A stretch of DNA of 64,000 nucleotides, from positions 62,001 to 126,000 of the forward strand of contig CAVXQE010000012.1 of the NCBI GenBank assembly GCA_963763755.1. The letters run 5' to 3'. A program made the translations under genes and the position numbers. Origin of the DNA: Gaiellasilicea sp963763755 (GTDB lineage Bacteria > Actinomycetota > Thermoleophilia > Gaiellales > Gaiellaceae). Below the pieces are notes generated by a model. The model searched no databases. It worked only from the letters and a program-made list of their open reading frames with translations, and was not told the origin of the DNA. Position 1 is the stretch's first letter, and each line of letters begins with the position of its first letter. Shown here piece by piece: positions 8,187 through 16,740 of the stretch.

Positions 8187-9101
8187 GTGACCGAAGACCA
8201 GCCCGCAATCGAGACCATCGCTCTCTCGAAGACGTATCGGGGCGGTGTTCGCGCGCTGGCCGAGCTCGACCTGCGCGTCGAGCACGGCGAGGTCTTCGGG
8301 TTCCTCGGCCCGAACGGCGCGGGCAAGAGCACGACGATCCGCCTCATCCTCGACCTGATCCGGCCGACGGGCGGTCGTGCGCTCGTGTTCGGCCTCGACA
8401 GCCGCCGGAACGGCGTTGCAGCACGCCGGATGGTCGGCTACCTGCCGGGCGACCTCCGCCTGTTCGACCGGCTCACCGGCCGCGAGCAACTCGAGTCGCT
8501 CGCCCGGCTGCGCGGTGCAGTCGACCCCGCGGTGCGGGACGCGCTGGTCGACCGCTTCGGAGTCGTGCTCGACCGGCCGATCCGCGAGCTCTCGAAGGGC
8601 AACCGGCAGAAGATCGGGCTCGTGCAGGCGTTCATGCACCGGCCCGAGCTGCTCGTCCTGGATGAGCCCACCAGTGGGCTCGATCCCCTGCTCCAGCACG
8701 AGTTTCGGCTCCTCGTGCGCGAGACCGCCGCCACCGGGCGTACCGTCTTTCTCTCCTCGCACTCGTTGGACGAGGTGCAGCAGACGGCGGATCGCGTCGG
8801 CATCATCCGCGCCGGCCGGCTCGTCGACGTCGACACCGTCGGCTCGTTGCGCGAGCGGTCGCTGCGTCACGTGACGATCGCCTTCGCCGCACCCGTCGAT
8901 CCCAAGGAGTTCGCCGCGCTCGAAGGCGTGCGGATTCAGGAGGCGGATGGTGCCATGTTGCGCCTGTCCGCGTCCGAGCCGGCGATGGACAGCGTCGTCA
9001 AGGTGGCTGCGCGGTATCCCGTGGTCGACTTCCTCGCCGAGCCCGCCGACCTCGAGGAGATCTTCCTCGACCTCTACCGGGAGAGCGACCATGGCGCCTG
9101 A
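8187..9101 (+). CDS. ABC transporter ATP-binding protein (ABC-2 exporter type)
   Basis: 304 residues. Walker A GPNGAGKS, signature region ELSKGNRQKIGL, Walker B LLVLDEPTSGLDP and the switch His in SSHSLDEV are all intact. A ~90-residue C-terminal extension typical of the CcmA/DrrA/NatA group follows. GTG at 8187. It overlaps the permease gene by 11 bases. Such pairs export lipids, drugs or antibiotics; the substrate cannot be read from sequence. Confidence 0.92.
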   Translation: MTEDQPAIETIALSKTYRGGVRALAELDLRVEHGEVFGFLGPNGAGKSTTIRLILDLIRPTGGRALVFGLDSRRNGVAARRMVGYLPGDLRLFDRLTGREQLESLARLRGAVDPAVRDALVDRFGVVLDRPIRELSKGNRQKIGLVQAFMHRPELLVLDEPTSGLDPLLQHEFRLLVRETAATGRTVFLSSHSLDEVQQTADRVGIIRAGRLVDVDTVGSLRERSLRHVTIAFAAPVDPKEFAALEGVRIQEADGAMLRLSASEPAMDSVVKVAARYPVVDFLAEPADLEEIFLDLYRESDHGA

Positions 9102-9894
9102 GCTCTTCCGCCGCGGGTTCCTCGACCAGGTGCGGACGCTGATCGCGTGGTGCGTCGGCGTCTCGCTCTACTGCCTCCTGCTCGCCGCAGTGTTTCCGTC
9201 GCTACAGGGGTCAGGTGACCTGAACGACCTGATCGAAAAGTACCCGGAGGCGCTCAAGTCGTTCCTGGGGATGTCCGGCGCCGTCGACCTCTCGACCGGG
9301 GCGGGTTTCCTCGACACCGAGCTCTTCTCGTTCATGCTCCCCCTCTTCGGCCTCGTCCTTGCGATTGGAGCCGGCGCACGCACGCTGGCCGGTGAGGAGG
9401 AGTCCGGCCGGCTCGAGCTTCTCTTCGCATACCCGCTGCGGCGGCGGAACGCGGTGGTCGCCAAGGGAGCCGGTGTGGGTGCGGAAGTTGTCGTCTTCGC
9501 GGCGACCCTGTTCGCGGCGCTCTTGCTTCTCGACCCGCTCTTCGACCTCGGTCTGTCGACGAGCCGGCTCGCCGGCGCAGCAATCGGCGTTGGAGTCCTC
9601 TCCCTCTTGCACGGTTGGCTGGCGGTCGCCGTCGCCGCGCTGACCCCGAGCCGGGCGCTGGCGACCGGCGTGCCCGCCGCCGTCGCGGCCGCCGCATTCC
9701 TCGTCGCAGGGCTGCACGACCTCGCCGGTTGGCTCGACCCACTGCGCTTCCTCTCGAGCTTCTGGTGGGTCGGCCGGTCGCCGCTCCAGCAAGGCGTCTC
9801 AGCGGCTCACCTGCTGGTCGTCGCGGCCGCGGCGGCGGCTACCCTCGCCGCCGCCGCGTACTTGATCGAGCGACGTGACCTGAGGACGCCGTAG
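9091..9894 (+). CDS. ABC-2 type permease
   Basis: 267 residues with about six hydrophobic segments. These include an N-terminal helix (~16-36, LIAWCVGVSLYCLLLAAVF), a segment around LPLFGLVLAIGAGARTLAGEEESG (the conserved ABC-2 EEESGRLE loop follows it), and Ala/Leu-rich helices to the C terminus. It forms the membrane half of the exporter encoded with the upstream ATPase. The stop is followed by the convergent SRPBCC gene only 16 bases away. Confidence 0.88.
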   Translation: MAPELFRRGFLDQVRTLIAWCVGVSLYCLLLAAVFPSLQGSGDLNDLIEKYPEALKSFLGMSGAVDLSTGAGFLDTELFSFMLPLFGLVLAIGAGARTLAGEEESGRLELLFAYPLRRRNAVVAKGAGVGAEVVVFAATLFAALLLLDPLFDLGLSTSRLAGAAIGVGVLSLLHGWLAVAVAALTPSRALATGVPAAVAAAAFLVAGLHDLAGWLDPLRFLSSFWWVGRSPLQQGVSAAHLLVVAAAAAATLAAAAYLIERRDLRTP

Positions 9895-9910
9895 CGCCCG
9901 TCGCGGATTC

Positions 9911-10417
9911 CTAGCTGTCGGACGCCTGGCCGGACTCGAGCAGCGTCTTCAGGTCGCTCAGGATCCAGACCCAGCCGCCACCACCCTGCACGAGCGGCAC
10001 CGTGCTCGCGACCTGCGCCGCGTGCTTCGGCGCGTCCTCGAGCTCGTGGGTGACCGTGAGTCTCGCGATGCCACCGTCCTCCTCGTCGATCTCCCAGGTC
10101 ACGCGTGTCGGCCCCTCGGCGACGAGGTCCGGGTCCCAGAGCGCGCGCCACGTCTGGACGAGCCTTCGCGGCGGATCCACCTCGAGGACCTCGCCGTCGA
10201 CGAGCTCCGCCGGCATGCCCATCGCCTGAGCTTGCTCGTCAGCGGTCGCGAGGTACCTCCCGCCCGGTCGCAGGTCGAACTCGCCCCGTCCCGGATAGCC
10301 GTACTTCTCGTTCCACTCGGGTTTCGTGATCGCGTCCCAGATCGCCTCCGGCGTCGCCCGGATGTAGATCCGGTAGACCTGGGTCGTCGTCAGGGTGCTC
10401 TCTTCCGTGGTGCTCAT
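9911..10417 (-). CDS. SRPBCC/AHSA1-family protein
   Basis: 168 residues with the START-like SRPBCC/AHSA1 pattern: YIRATPEAIWDAIT near the N terminus, GEFDLRPGGRYL in the middle, and WVWILSDLKTLLE at the C-terminal helix. Proteins of this fold bind hydrophobic ligands in a deep pocket. ATG at 10417 overlaps the TGA of the ArsR gene (ATGA), so the pair is co-translated. ArsR-SRPBCC pairs are a common actinobacterial module in which the regulator represses its own operon; the ligand is unknown. Confidence 0.9.
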   Translation of the reverse strand: MSTTEESTLTTTQVYRIYIRATPEAIWDAITKPEWNEKYGYPGRGEFDLRPGGRYLATADEQAQAMGMPAELVDGEVLEVDPPRRLVQTWRALWDPDLVAEGPTRVTWEIDEEDGGIARLTVTHELEDAPKHAAQVASTVPLVQGGGGWVWILSDLKTLLESGQASDS

Positions 10418-10734
10418 GCCGTTTCCTCCAGTTCGTTCTTGAGGTCTGCGAGCGCGGACACTTGGCGCTCGGTGTACTTGTCGATCCACCGGTCGTGGAT
10501 CAGCCGGATCGGCACCGGGTTCAGGAAGTGCAGCTTCTCCCGGCCCGAGCGGCGCACGACGACGAGACCTGCGTCTTCGAGGACGCGAAGGTGCTTCATG
10601 ACGCCGAAGCGCGTCATCTCCAGCTCCGACTCGAGCTCGGTCAGCGTGCGGCCGTCACGCGTGAAGAGCCGGTCGAGCAGGAAGCGACGCGTCGGGTCTG
10701 CGAGCGCCTTGAACACACGGTCGTCGTCGGTCAT
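10414..10734 (-). CDS. ArsR-family winged-helix transcriptional repressor
   Basis: 106 residues. N-terminal DDRVFKALADPTRRFLLD is the classic ArsR opening. The recognition helix region reads LESELEMTRFGVMKHLRVLE, followed by the wing (VVVRRSGREKLHFLN). No Cys metal-binding motif is present, so it is not an arsenic-type sensor; this SdpR-like branch typically accompanies SRPBCC proteins. ATG at 10734 is chosen because the -10 box ends seven bases before it. Autoregulation is supported by the palindrome between its -35 and -10 elements. Confidence 0.92.
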   Translation of the reverse strand: MTDDDRVFKALADPTRRFLLDRLFTRDGRTLTELESELEMTRFGVMKHLRVLEDAGLVVVRRSGREKLHFLNPVPIRLIHDRWIDKYTERQVSALADLKNELEETA

Positions 10735-10741
10735 GGCCTTC

Positions 10742-10771
10742 ACTATACGTGACCAAATGGTCACATGTCAA
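10742..10771 (-). promoter_or_regulatory. Sigma-70 promoter with operator in the spacer, upstream of the arsR-SRPBCC operon
   Basis: On the minus strand: -35 TTGACA (10771-10766), an 18-base spacer, -10 TATAGT (10747-10742). The spacer contains GTGACCAAATGGTCAC (10749-10764 on the plus strand), 7-bp perfect arms around a 2-base centre. Only seven bases separate the -10 from the ATG, so transcription should start at or next to the start codon, giving a leaderless mRNA. Binding of the ArsR product here would block RNA polymerase directly. Confidence 0.8.
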
Positions 10772-10846
10772 ATGGAAGAAAACCTTCACCCCCGCCGTCT
10801 GTGTGTGAACGGAACCGAACACCTACCGCAGAAAAGGGGTTCACGA

Positions 10847-11542
10847 ATGCCGCAAGTCATCCTGGCTGACGATCATCCGCTCTTTCTCTCGGCTCTCGAG
10901 TTGTCACTGACCGAGGCCGGCATCGACGTTCTCGGCAGTGCAACCAACGGGGACGAGGTGCTCGATCTGGTCGACCTCCACGAGCCCGATGCCGTGCTGC
11001 TCGACCTGTGCATGCCCGGAATGGACGGCGTCACCTGCATCCGGCGGCTCTCCGCGCTCTACCCGTCCCTACGGATCGTGGTCGTCTCGGCCACCGACGA
11101 CCAGACCGTCATCCACGGCGCGCTCGCAGCCGGAGCCGTGTGCTTCGTCGGCAAGAGCGTCCAGCCCGAGGACCTCGTCCACGCGCTTCGCGCCGTGATC
11201 AACGCGCGCAACGGCGGCATCCACTACCGCGGCGAGTTGCCCGTTACCCAGCTCCGGCCGGTCCGGCCCGAGCGGCGGGACACGCACGGCCTGACCAAGC
11301 GCGAGCTCGAGATCCTGCGGCTCGCCGCGAGCGGCTCCTCGAACTCGCAGATGGCGAAGCTGCTCTGGGTCACCGAGCAGACGATCAAGTTCCACCTCTC
11401 GAACGTCTACAAGAAGCTGGGCGTTCCGAACCGGACCGCCGCGTCAGCCGCAGCGAGCAAGCTCGGCTTGCTCGAGCTGGACGACGCAGCCGGCTTCGGC
11501 GAGGTCGTCGACATCGCCTCCGCGCGGGGCATGCTCGGCTGA
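10847..11542 (+). CDS. NarL/FixJ-family response regulator (REC + LuxR HTH)
   Basis: 231 residues. The receiver domain (1-~120) has the acidic pair ADDH (7-10), phospho-acceptor D53 in AVLLDLCMPGMDG, and Lys in CFVGKSV. The LuxR-type helix-turn-helix (~150-205) reads LTKRELEILRLAASG followed by TIKFHLSNVYKKLG. A ~25-residue tail follows. ATG 10847 follows AAAAGGGG. No histidine kinase is adjacent, so it is an orphan in this window. The gene is transcribed away from arsR. Confidence 0.92.
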   Translation: MPQVILADDHPLFLSALELSLTEAGIDVLGSATNGDEVLDLVDLHEPDAVLLDLCMPGMDGVTCIRRLSALYPSLRIVVVSATDDQTVIHGALAAGAVCFVGKSVQPEDLVHALRAVINARNGGIHYRGELPVTQLRPVRPERRDTHGLTKRELEILRLAASGSSNSQMAKLLWVTEQTIKFHLSNVYKKLGVPNRTAASAAASKLGLLELDDAAGFGEVVDIASARGMLG

Positions 11543-11549
11543 GAGACGC

Positions 11550-11578
11550 GGTGGGCCGCCCTCGCGGGGTGGCCCACC
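11550..11578. terminator. Hairpin terminator between convergent genes
   Basis: GGTGGGCC (11550-11557) pairs with GGCCCACC (11571-11578) around a 13-base loop. It lies in the 48-base gap between the response regulator (plus) and aldolase (minus), both of which end here. There is no T-tract on either side, so it may work in both directions as an intrinsic-like or mRNA-stabilising hairpin. Confidence 0.6.
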
Positions 11579-11590
11579 GATTCGTCCCGC

Positions 11591-12619
11591 TCAGCTCGAG
11601 CGGGCCAGCTCTTCCATCTCCGCCGAATAGCGTCCCGCCACCGCAGCGCTGTTGTTGCGAGCGCGCAGCGCCAGGAACGACTGGCCGGCGTCGACGTTCT
11701 CCGCGACACCACCCCACGCCTTCAACGCCGGCGCCTGTAGCGCGCGTCCGTACGAGAAGGAGAGAACCCACGGCTGTGGTCCACGCGAGTTGATGGCGTT
11801 CAGGTTCTCGCTTGCCTGCTCGTCGGATTGACCGCCGGAGAGGAAGACGATCCCGGGCACCGCCGCCGGCACGGTCTCGCGGAAGCACCTGAGCGTCCAG
11901 TCGGCGACCTCGTCGGCGCTCGCCTGGGTTGAGCTGCCCTTGCCCGAGATGACCATGTTCGGCTTCAGCAGCATCCCCTCGAGGTCGACGCGCTGGTGGT
12001 AGAGCTCGTCGAAGACCTTGTGCAGCGTCCGCTTCGTGGCCCGGTAGCACGTCTCGATGTCGTTGTCCGCGTCCATCAGCACCTCGGGCTCGACGATCGG
12101 CACGATCCCCTGCTCCTGACAGAGCGCCGCGTACCGGCCAAGGGCATGCGCGTTGACGCCGATGCAGTTGGCCGTGGGGATGCCCTCACCGATCGTGATC
12201 ACGGCGCGCCACTTCGCGAAGCGGGCGCCGAGCTCGCGGTACTCCTGCAGGCGCTCACGCAGGCCGTCGAGACCCTCCGTGACCTTCTCGCCGGGCGCGA
12301 ACGCGAGATCCTTGGCGCCCGTGTCGACCTTGATCCCGGGGATGATCCCCTTGTCGGCCAGCAGCTTCGCGAACGGGGTCCCGTCGGACGCGGACTGGCG
12401 CAGCGTCTCGTCGTAGAAGATGACGCCGCTGACGTACTCCTCCAGATCGGGCGTCGTGAAGAGCATGTCGCGGTAGGCGCGCCGGTTCTCCTCCGTCGAC
12501 TCGAGCGAGATCGTGTCGAAGCGCTTCTTGATCGTCCCCGAGCTCTCGTCGGCGGCGAGGATCCCCCTGTTGTCGGCGACGAGGGCCTTGGCGGTTTCGT
12601 GCAGCTCATGCGCGGCCAT
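11591..12619 (-). CDS. fda: Class I fructose-bisphosphate aldolase
   Basis: 342 residues. The Schiff-base lysine is K219 in GMLLKPNMV. N-terminal GILAADESSGTIKKR, VDTGAKDLAF and the C-terminal SFSYGRALQ are family hallmarks. It cleaves fructose-1,6-bisphosphate to the triose phosphates. Its start overlaps the glpX stop by 14 bases, so aldolase and fructose-1,6-bisphosphatase form one operon. Together with gap-pgk-tpiA-gpmI nearby, this places most of lower glycolysis/gluconeogenesis within 13 kb. Confidence 0.95.
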   Translation of the reverse strand: MAAHELHETAKALVADNRGILAADESSGTIKKRFDTISLESTEENRRAYRDMLFTTPDLEEYVSGVIFYDETLRQSASDGTPFAKLLADKGIIPGIKVDTGAKDLAFAPGEKVTEGLDGLRERLQEYRELGARFAKWRAVITIGEGIPTANCIGVNAHALGRYAALCQEQGIVPIVEPEVLMDADNDIETCYRATKRTLHKVFDELYHQRVDLEGMLLKPNMVISGKGSSTQASADEVADWTLRCFRETVPAAVPGIVFLSGGQSDEQASENLNAINSRGPQPWVLSFSYGRALQAPALKAWGGVAENVDAGQSFLALRARNNSAAVAGRYSAEMEELARSS

Positions 12620-13604
12620 CGCGGTCTCCTTTCATCAGTCGTCTGACTTTCTCGGAAGGGTGGTAGGCAGCGATCCTACGGACAGTGCCCGAGCGGGAGC
12701 GCATGACGATCGACTCGGTCTCGACGCCGGCGCCGCTGACGCGCACGCCGCGGAGGAAGACACCGCTCGTGACACCGGTCGCGGCGACGAAGACGTCCTC
12801 GCCCGACACGAGGTCGTCGGTGGTCAGCACCCGGTCGAGGTCGTAGCCGGAGTCGACGAGCTTCTGCCGCTCGTCGTCGTTGCGCGGCCAGAGCTTGCCC
12901 TGGATCGCGCCGCGCAGGCACTTGATCGCCGCGGCGGAGATGACGCCCTCGGGCGTGCCGCCGATTCCCATCAGCATGTCGACGCCGACGAACGCCTGCG
13001 CTGCGGCGATCGACGGAGCGACGTCGCCGTCACGGATCAGGTTCACGCGCGCGCCGGCCTGTCGCAGCTCGCCGATCAGGTCGTCGTGGCGGTCGCGCTC
13101 GAGCACGACCACGGTCACCTCGGTGACGTCGAGACCCTTCGCCTTCGCGACCGCGCGGACGTTCTCGGTCGGGCTCGCGTTGATGTCGATCGCCTCGGCG
13201 GCCTCGGCCCCGACCGCGATCTTGTCCATGTAGAACGCGGCGCCGGGATCGAACATCGTCCCGCGCTCGGCGACGGCGATCACGGCGATCGCATTCGGCT
13301 GCCCGAGCGCCGTCAGGCGCGTCCCCTCGAGCGGGTCGACGGCCACGTCGACCTCGGGGCCGTGGCCCGAGCCGATCACCTCGCCGTTGTAGAGCATCGG
13401 CGCCTCGTCCTTCTCGCCCTCGCCGATCACGACGACGCCGTTCATCTCGACGGTGCCGAGCATCAGGCGCATGGCGTCGACGGCAGCCTGGTCGGCCTGC
13501 TCCTTCTCGCCCCGCCCGACCCAGCCGGACGCAGCGAGCGCCGCGGCCTCTGTCACGCGGACGAGCTCGAGGGCGAGGTTCCTATCGGGTGCCGTGGCGC
13601 TCAA
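12606..13604 (-). CDS. glpX: Class II fructose-1,6-bisphosphatase (GlpX type)
   Basis: 332 residues. Metal and phosphate-binding motifs include GEGEKDEAPMLYNGE, DPLEGTRLTALG and GIGGTPEGV. It hydrolyses fructose-1,6-bisphosphate to fructose-6-phosphate, the gluconeogenic step. It is complete with no frameshift and shares 14 bases with the downstream fda. It is separated from the argS stop by 13 bases, so argS-glpX-fda may be co-transcribed. Confidence 0.95.
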   Translation of the reverse strand: MSATAPDRNLALELVRVTEAAALAASGWVGRGEKEQADQAAVDAMRLMLGTVEMNGVVVIGEGEKDEAPMLYNGEVIGSGHGPEVDVAVDPLEGTRLTALGQPNAIAVIAVAERGTMFDPGAAFYMDKIAVGAEAAEAIDINASPTENVRAVAKAKGLDVTEVTVVVLERDRHDDLIGELRQAGARVNLIRDGDVAPSIAAAQAFVGVDMLMGIGGTPEGVISAAAIKCLRGAIQGKLWPRNDDERQKLVDSGYDLDRVLTTDDLVSGEDVFVAATGVTSGVFLRGVRVSGAGVETESIVMRSRSGTVRRIAAYHPSEKVRRLMKGDRDGRA

Positions 13605-13617
13605 TCCGCCGCCGAGC

Positions 13618-15141
13618 CTACATCGTGTCTGGCGCTTCGACGCCGATCAGGTCCAGCGAGCGGGCGATCACCGACTTCGTCGCGGTCACGAGGCCGAGCC
13701 GGAACGCCTCCGCGTCGGAGCCGAGCACCTTGTGCTCGTGGTAGAAGCGATGAAAGTCGTCCGCGAGCCGGATCGCGTAGGTCGGAACCGCGTGCGGCCC
13801 TCGCCGCTCGGTCGCCTCGGCGACGATGGCCGGGAACTCGGCGAGGCGCTTGATCAGGTCGCGTTCCTCGTCTGCGAGCTCGGCCGGCGGCTCCGCCGAG
13901 GGCTTCGCATCGCCGGCGTTGCGGAGGATGCCGGCGATCCGGGCGTGCGCGTACTGGACGTAGTAGACGGGATTCTTGGCCGACTTCTCGGCCGCCAGGT
14001 CGACGTCGATCTCGATCGTCTGGTCCGGCCCGCGCGAGACGAGGTACCAGCGCGTCGCATCCACCCCCACCTCGTCCAGGAGCTCGTCGAGGAAGACGAC
14101 GTCGCCGCGGCGCTTCGACATCTTCGCGGTCTCGCCGCCGCTCGTCAGGTGGACGAGCTGGTAGAGCAGAACCTCGACACGATCGGGGTCGTAGTCGAGC
14201 ATCCGCGCGACCGCGGCGTACCAGTTGCGCGTGCCGTGATGGTCGGCGCCGAGGACGTAGATCGCGCGGTCGAGGCCTCGGTCGAGCTTGTCCGCGAGGT
14301 AGACGACGTCGGCGGCGCGGTAGGTCGGCGTGCCCGTCTCGGAGCGGATCAGCACCCGGTCGTCCTCGTCGCCGTACGCCGACGAGCGCGCCCAGACGGC
14401 TCCGTCTTTCTCGTAGGTGTCCAGCCGCGGCAGGTACTCGGAGAGCCGCTTCTCGAGCTCGCTCTGCTTCGCCCACGAGTCGAAGTGGATCCGGAAGCGC
14501 TCCAGCGTCTGCTCGATCCGCACGCAGCATCTGCGGGACCGGGTCGTCGGGCAGCGTCGCCAGCTCGGCGACGTAGTCGCCCTGGTAGCCGTTCTCGGGC
14601 GGCTCCTCCCCGCGCCGGCGCGCCTCGACCGAGGCGCGGAAGAGGTCCATCTGCGCGCCGGCATCGTTGTAGTAGTACTCGCGCTCGACGCTCGTCGCCC
14701 GCGAACTCGAGCAGCCGGGCAACGGAGTCGCCGTACGCGCCGTTGCGGGCGGCAGCGACGGTGATCGGGCCCGGTCGGGTTTGCAGAGACCATCTCGACC
14801 TGCACCTTCTCCTTGACCGCAGCCGAGCCGCTGCCGTAGCTCCTTTCCCGCCGCGAGGATCTCGGCGAGCGCGTCGCGGTACCACGCAGAGGTCAGCCAG
14901 AGATTGACGAAGCCCGGGACCGGCGATCTCCGCCCGGTCGACGTCGGGGAGCGCGCGCGGCGAGCTCGACGAGGTGCTCGGCGATCGCACGCGGCGGTTG
15001 CTTGCGCGCGCCCGCGAGGCGCATCGCGGCATTCGTCGCGTAGTCGCCGTGCGTCGGGTCTCCCGGACGCTCGAGCACGACCTCCGCGCCCGCTGCCTCG
15101 CCGAGCGCCGCCTCGAGCCGTTCGATCGCCTCAGCGGGCAT
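13618..15141 (-). CDS. argS: Arginyl-tRNA synthetase (several frameshifts)
   Basis: The N terminus (from ATG 15141: GDPTHGDYATNAAMRLAG) and the C-terminal two thirds (from ~14520 to 13618) are clearly ArgRS. The KMSKS-equivalent is AKMSKRRGD; the HIGH region (NPTGP then AAARNGAYGDSVARLLEFAG) is found in another frame near 14770-14690. The C-terminal DALR anticodon-binding domain is intact, ending in DLIGVEAPDTM. At least four frame changes fall between ~14970 and ~14520. ArgRS is essential and every segment is conserved, so sequencing or assembly indels are the best explanation. It would charge tRNA-Arg with arginine. Confidence 0.85.
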
Positions 15142-15180
15142 GGATCTCCTTCGGAATCGTCACGCCGTTATCGTACGGGC

Positions 15181-15483
15181 GTGGACGAGGACGACCCCAC
15201 CCAGGAGCGACAGCTCAACATCCAGATCGCCGAGGAGCACCTCTCGGGGGTGTACGCGAACTTCGCGAACATCTCCTTCTCCGACTACGAGTTCACGGTG
15301 ACGTTCGCGCGCATCGACCACGAGGTGTCGGAGGGCGACATTCCCGGGATGGTCGTCGCCCGCGTGAACATGTCGACGAAGTTTGCGAAGGAGCTGCTCG
15401 ACGCGATGCAGGACTCCTGGTCGAAGTACGCGACCGTCCGCGGGATCCAGGATCTCCCCGAAGCCCCGCCGCGGAATTCGTAG
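15181..15483 (+). CDS. DUF3467 domain protein
   Basis: 100 residues: an acidic, Gln-rich N terminus (DEDDPTQERQLNIQI), then the DUF3467 pattern YANFANISFSDYEFTVTFAR and MSTKFAKELLDAMQDSW. GTG at 15181. It is divergent from argS, with starts about 40 bases apart. DUF3467 proteins are small, widespread and of unknown role; there are no membrane segments. Ten bases separate it from the phosphoesterase downstream. Confidence 0.85.
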   Translation: MDEDDPTQERQLNIQIAEEHLSGVYANFANISFSDYEFTVTFARIDHEVSEGDIPGMVVARVNMSTKFAKELLDAMQDSWSKYATVRGIQDLPEAPPRNS

Positions 15484-15492
15484 CCCGCGTCG

Positions 15493-16223
15493 TTGAAAGT
15501 CGCCGTCGTCTCGGACGTCCACGCGAACCTGCACGCGCTCGAAGCGGTGCTGGCGGAGGTGGACAAGGGCGGATTCGACCAGCTGTGGTGTCTTGGCGAC
15601 ATCGTCGGCTACGGACCGAAGCCGAACGAGTGCGTCGCGCTCGCTCGAGGAGCGGGTGTCGATCTGCCTCGCGGGCAATCACGATCTGGTCGTGCTCGGG
15701 AAGATCTCGCTCGCGACGTTCGGCGGCGAGGCGGGCGCCGCGGCCGCGTGGACGCGCGAGGTGCTGGACGCTCCCGCACGTGCGTTTCTGGCGACACTCG
15801 CTCCACGCGCCGTCACGACCGGCGCGGAGCTCTTCCACGGCAGCCCACGCGATCCGGTGTGGGACTACGTGCTCACCGAAGACGCCGCCCGGTGGACGTT
15901 CGCCGCCACCACCGCTCCGCTCGTCCTCGTCGGCCACAGCCACATCGCGCTCGAGCTCGCCGGGGACGGCACCGAGGTTCGAGGCGGCCAGGCGGCCGCG
16001 GGCACCACGCTCGACCTCGCGGCCGCGCGGCGGCTTCTCAATCCCGGCTCGGTCGGCCAGCCCCGCGACGGCGATCCGCGCGCCGCCTGGCTCGAGGTTG
16101 ATATCTCGGCTGGGCGGGCAACCTTCCGCCGTACCGACTATCCGGTCGAGCGGACGCAGACCGAGATGCGTGACGCTGGATCTCCCCGAGGTCCTGGCAG
16201 CGCGCCTCGAGCACGGCATCTAG
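15493..16223 (+). CDS. Metallophosphoesterase, YfcE/MJ0936-like (two frameshifts)
   Basis: A calcineurin-like phosphoesterase of the small diadenosine-tetraphosphatase/phosphodiesterase type. Metal motifs are D-x-H (VSDVHAN, ~8), GDxVGYGP (~36), GNHD (~60, second frame) and GHSH (~145). NPGSVGQPRDGD is typical of the family. A frameshift near 15650 separates the GDIVGYGP and GNHD blocks. A second, one-base insertion near 16172, restores the conserved C terminus LPEVLAARLEHG. TTG at 15493. Both blocks are well conserved, so I treat this as one functional gene. Confidence 0.82.
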
Positions 16224-16248
16224 CTCGACCCCGAGGAAATGGGGTTAC

Positions 16249-16737
16249 ATGGCTGAACTGACCAATCTGGAGACGAAGTTGGGCGAGGTGATCGGCCTCG
16301 CGATGGCCGCGCAGGCGGCGACCGAACGCGTCGAGAAGTTGACCGACGACCGACAGTTGGCCGCGGCGCTGAAGAAGATGCGCAAGGAAGCGGTGCAGGC
16401 CGAGAAGGACGGCACCGCGGTCGCTGCTTCGATCAACGGCAAGAAGAGCAAGATCCTCGCCGAGGCCCGGACGGTGAAGACGAAGGGCGCAACGATGATG
16501 AAGACCTACCTCGAGCGCGGCTCGGACGATCTCGACGGCTTCGAGTTCCTGACGATGGCCGAGGCGGGAGAGGTCGGACACTGGTCCGTGCTGGAGACGC
16601 TGAACAGGCAAGCACGGCATCCAGGCGTCAAGCAGCTGGTCAGCACGCACCTGCCGATCCAGAAGCGCCACCTGAAGGACGTGATGTCCGCGAGTGTCTC
16701 GCTCGCGGCGAAGGAAGACGCGAACGCCGCGGCGTAA
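16249..16737 (+). CDS. All-helical hypothetical protein (ferritin-like fold suspected)
   Basis: 162 residues, strongly alpha-helical, Ala/Lys/Glu rich, without signal peptide or membrane segment. Heptad-like segments (ERVEKLTDDRQLAAALKKM) and a C-terminal block with His/Glu spacing (HWSVLETLNRQARHPGVKQL) resemble four-helix ferritin-like or DUF892-type proteins. No clear di-iron E-x-x-H set is visible. I do not recognise a defined family. It ends three bases before the stop of the convergent sigma-factor gene. Confidence 0.6.
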   Translation: MAELTNLETKLGEVIGLAMAAQAATERVEKLTDDRQLAAALKKMRKEAVQAEKDGTAVAASINGKKSKILAEARTVKTKGATMMKTYLERGSDDLDGFEFLTMAEAGEVGHWSVLETLNRQARHPGVKQLVSTHLPIQKRHLKDVMSASVSLAAKEDANAAA

Positions 16738-16740
16738 CGC

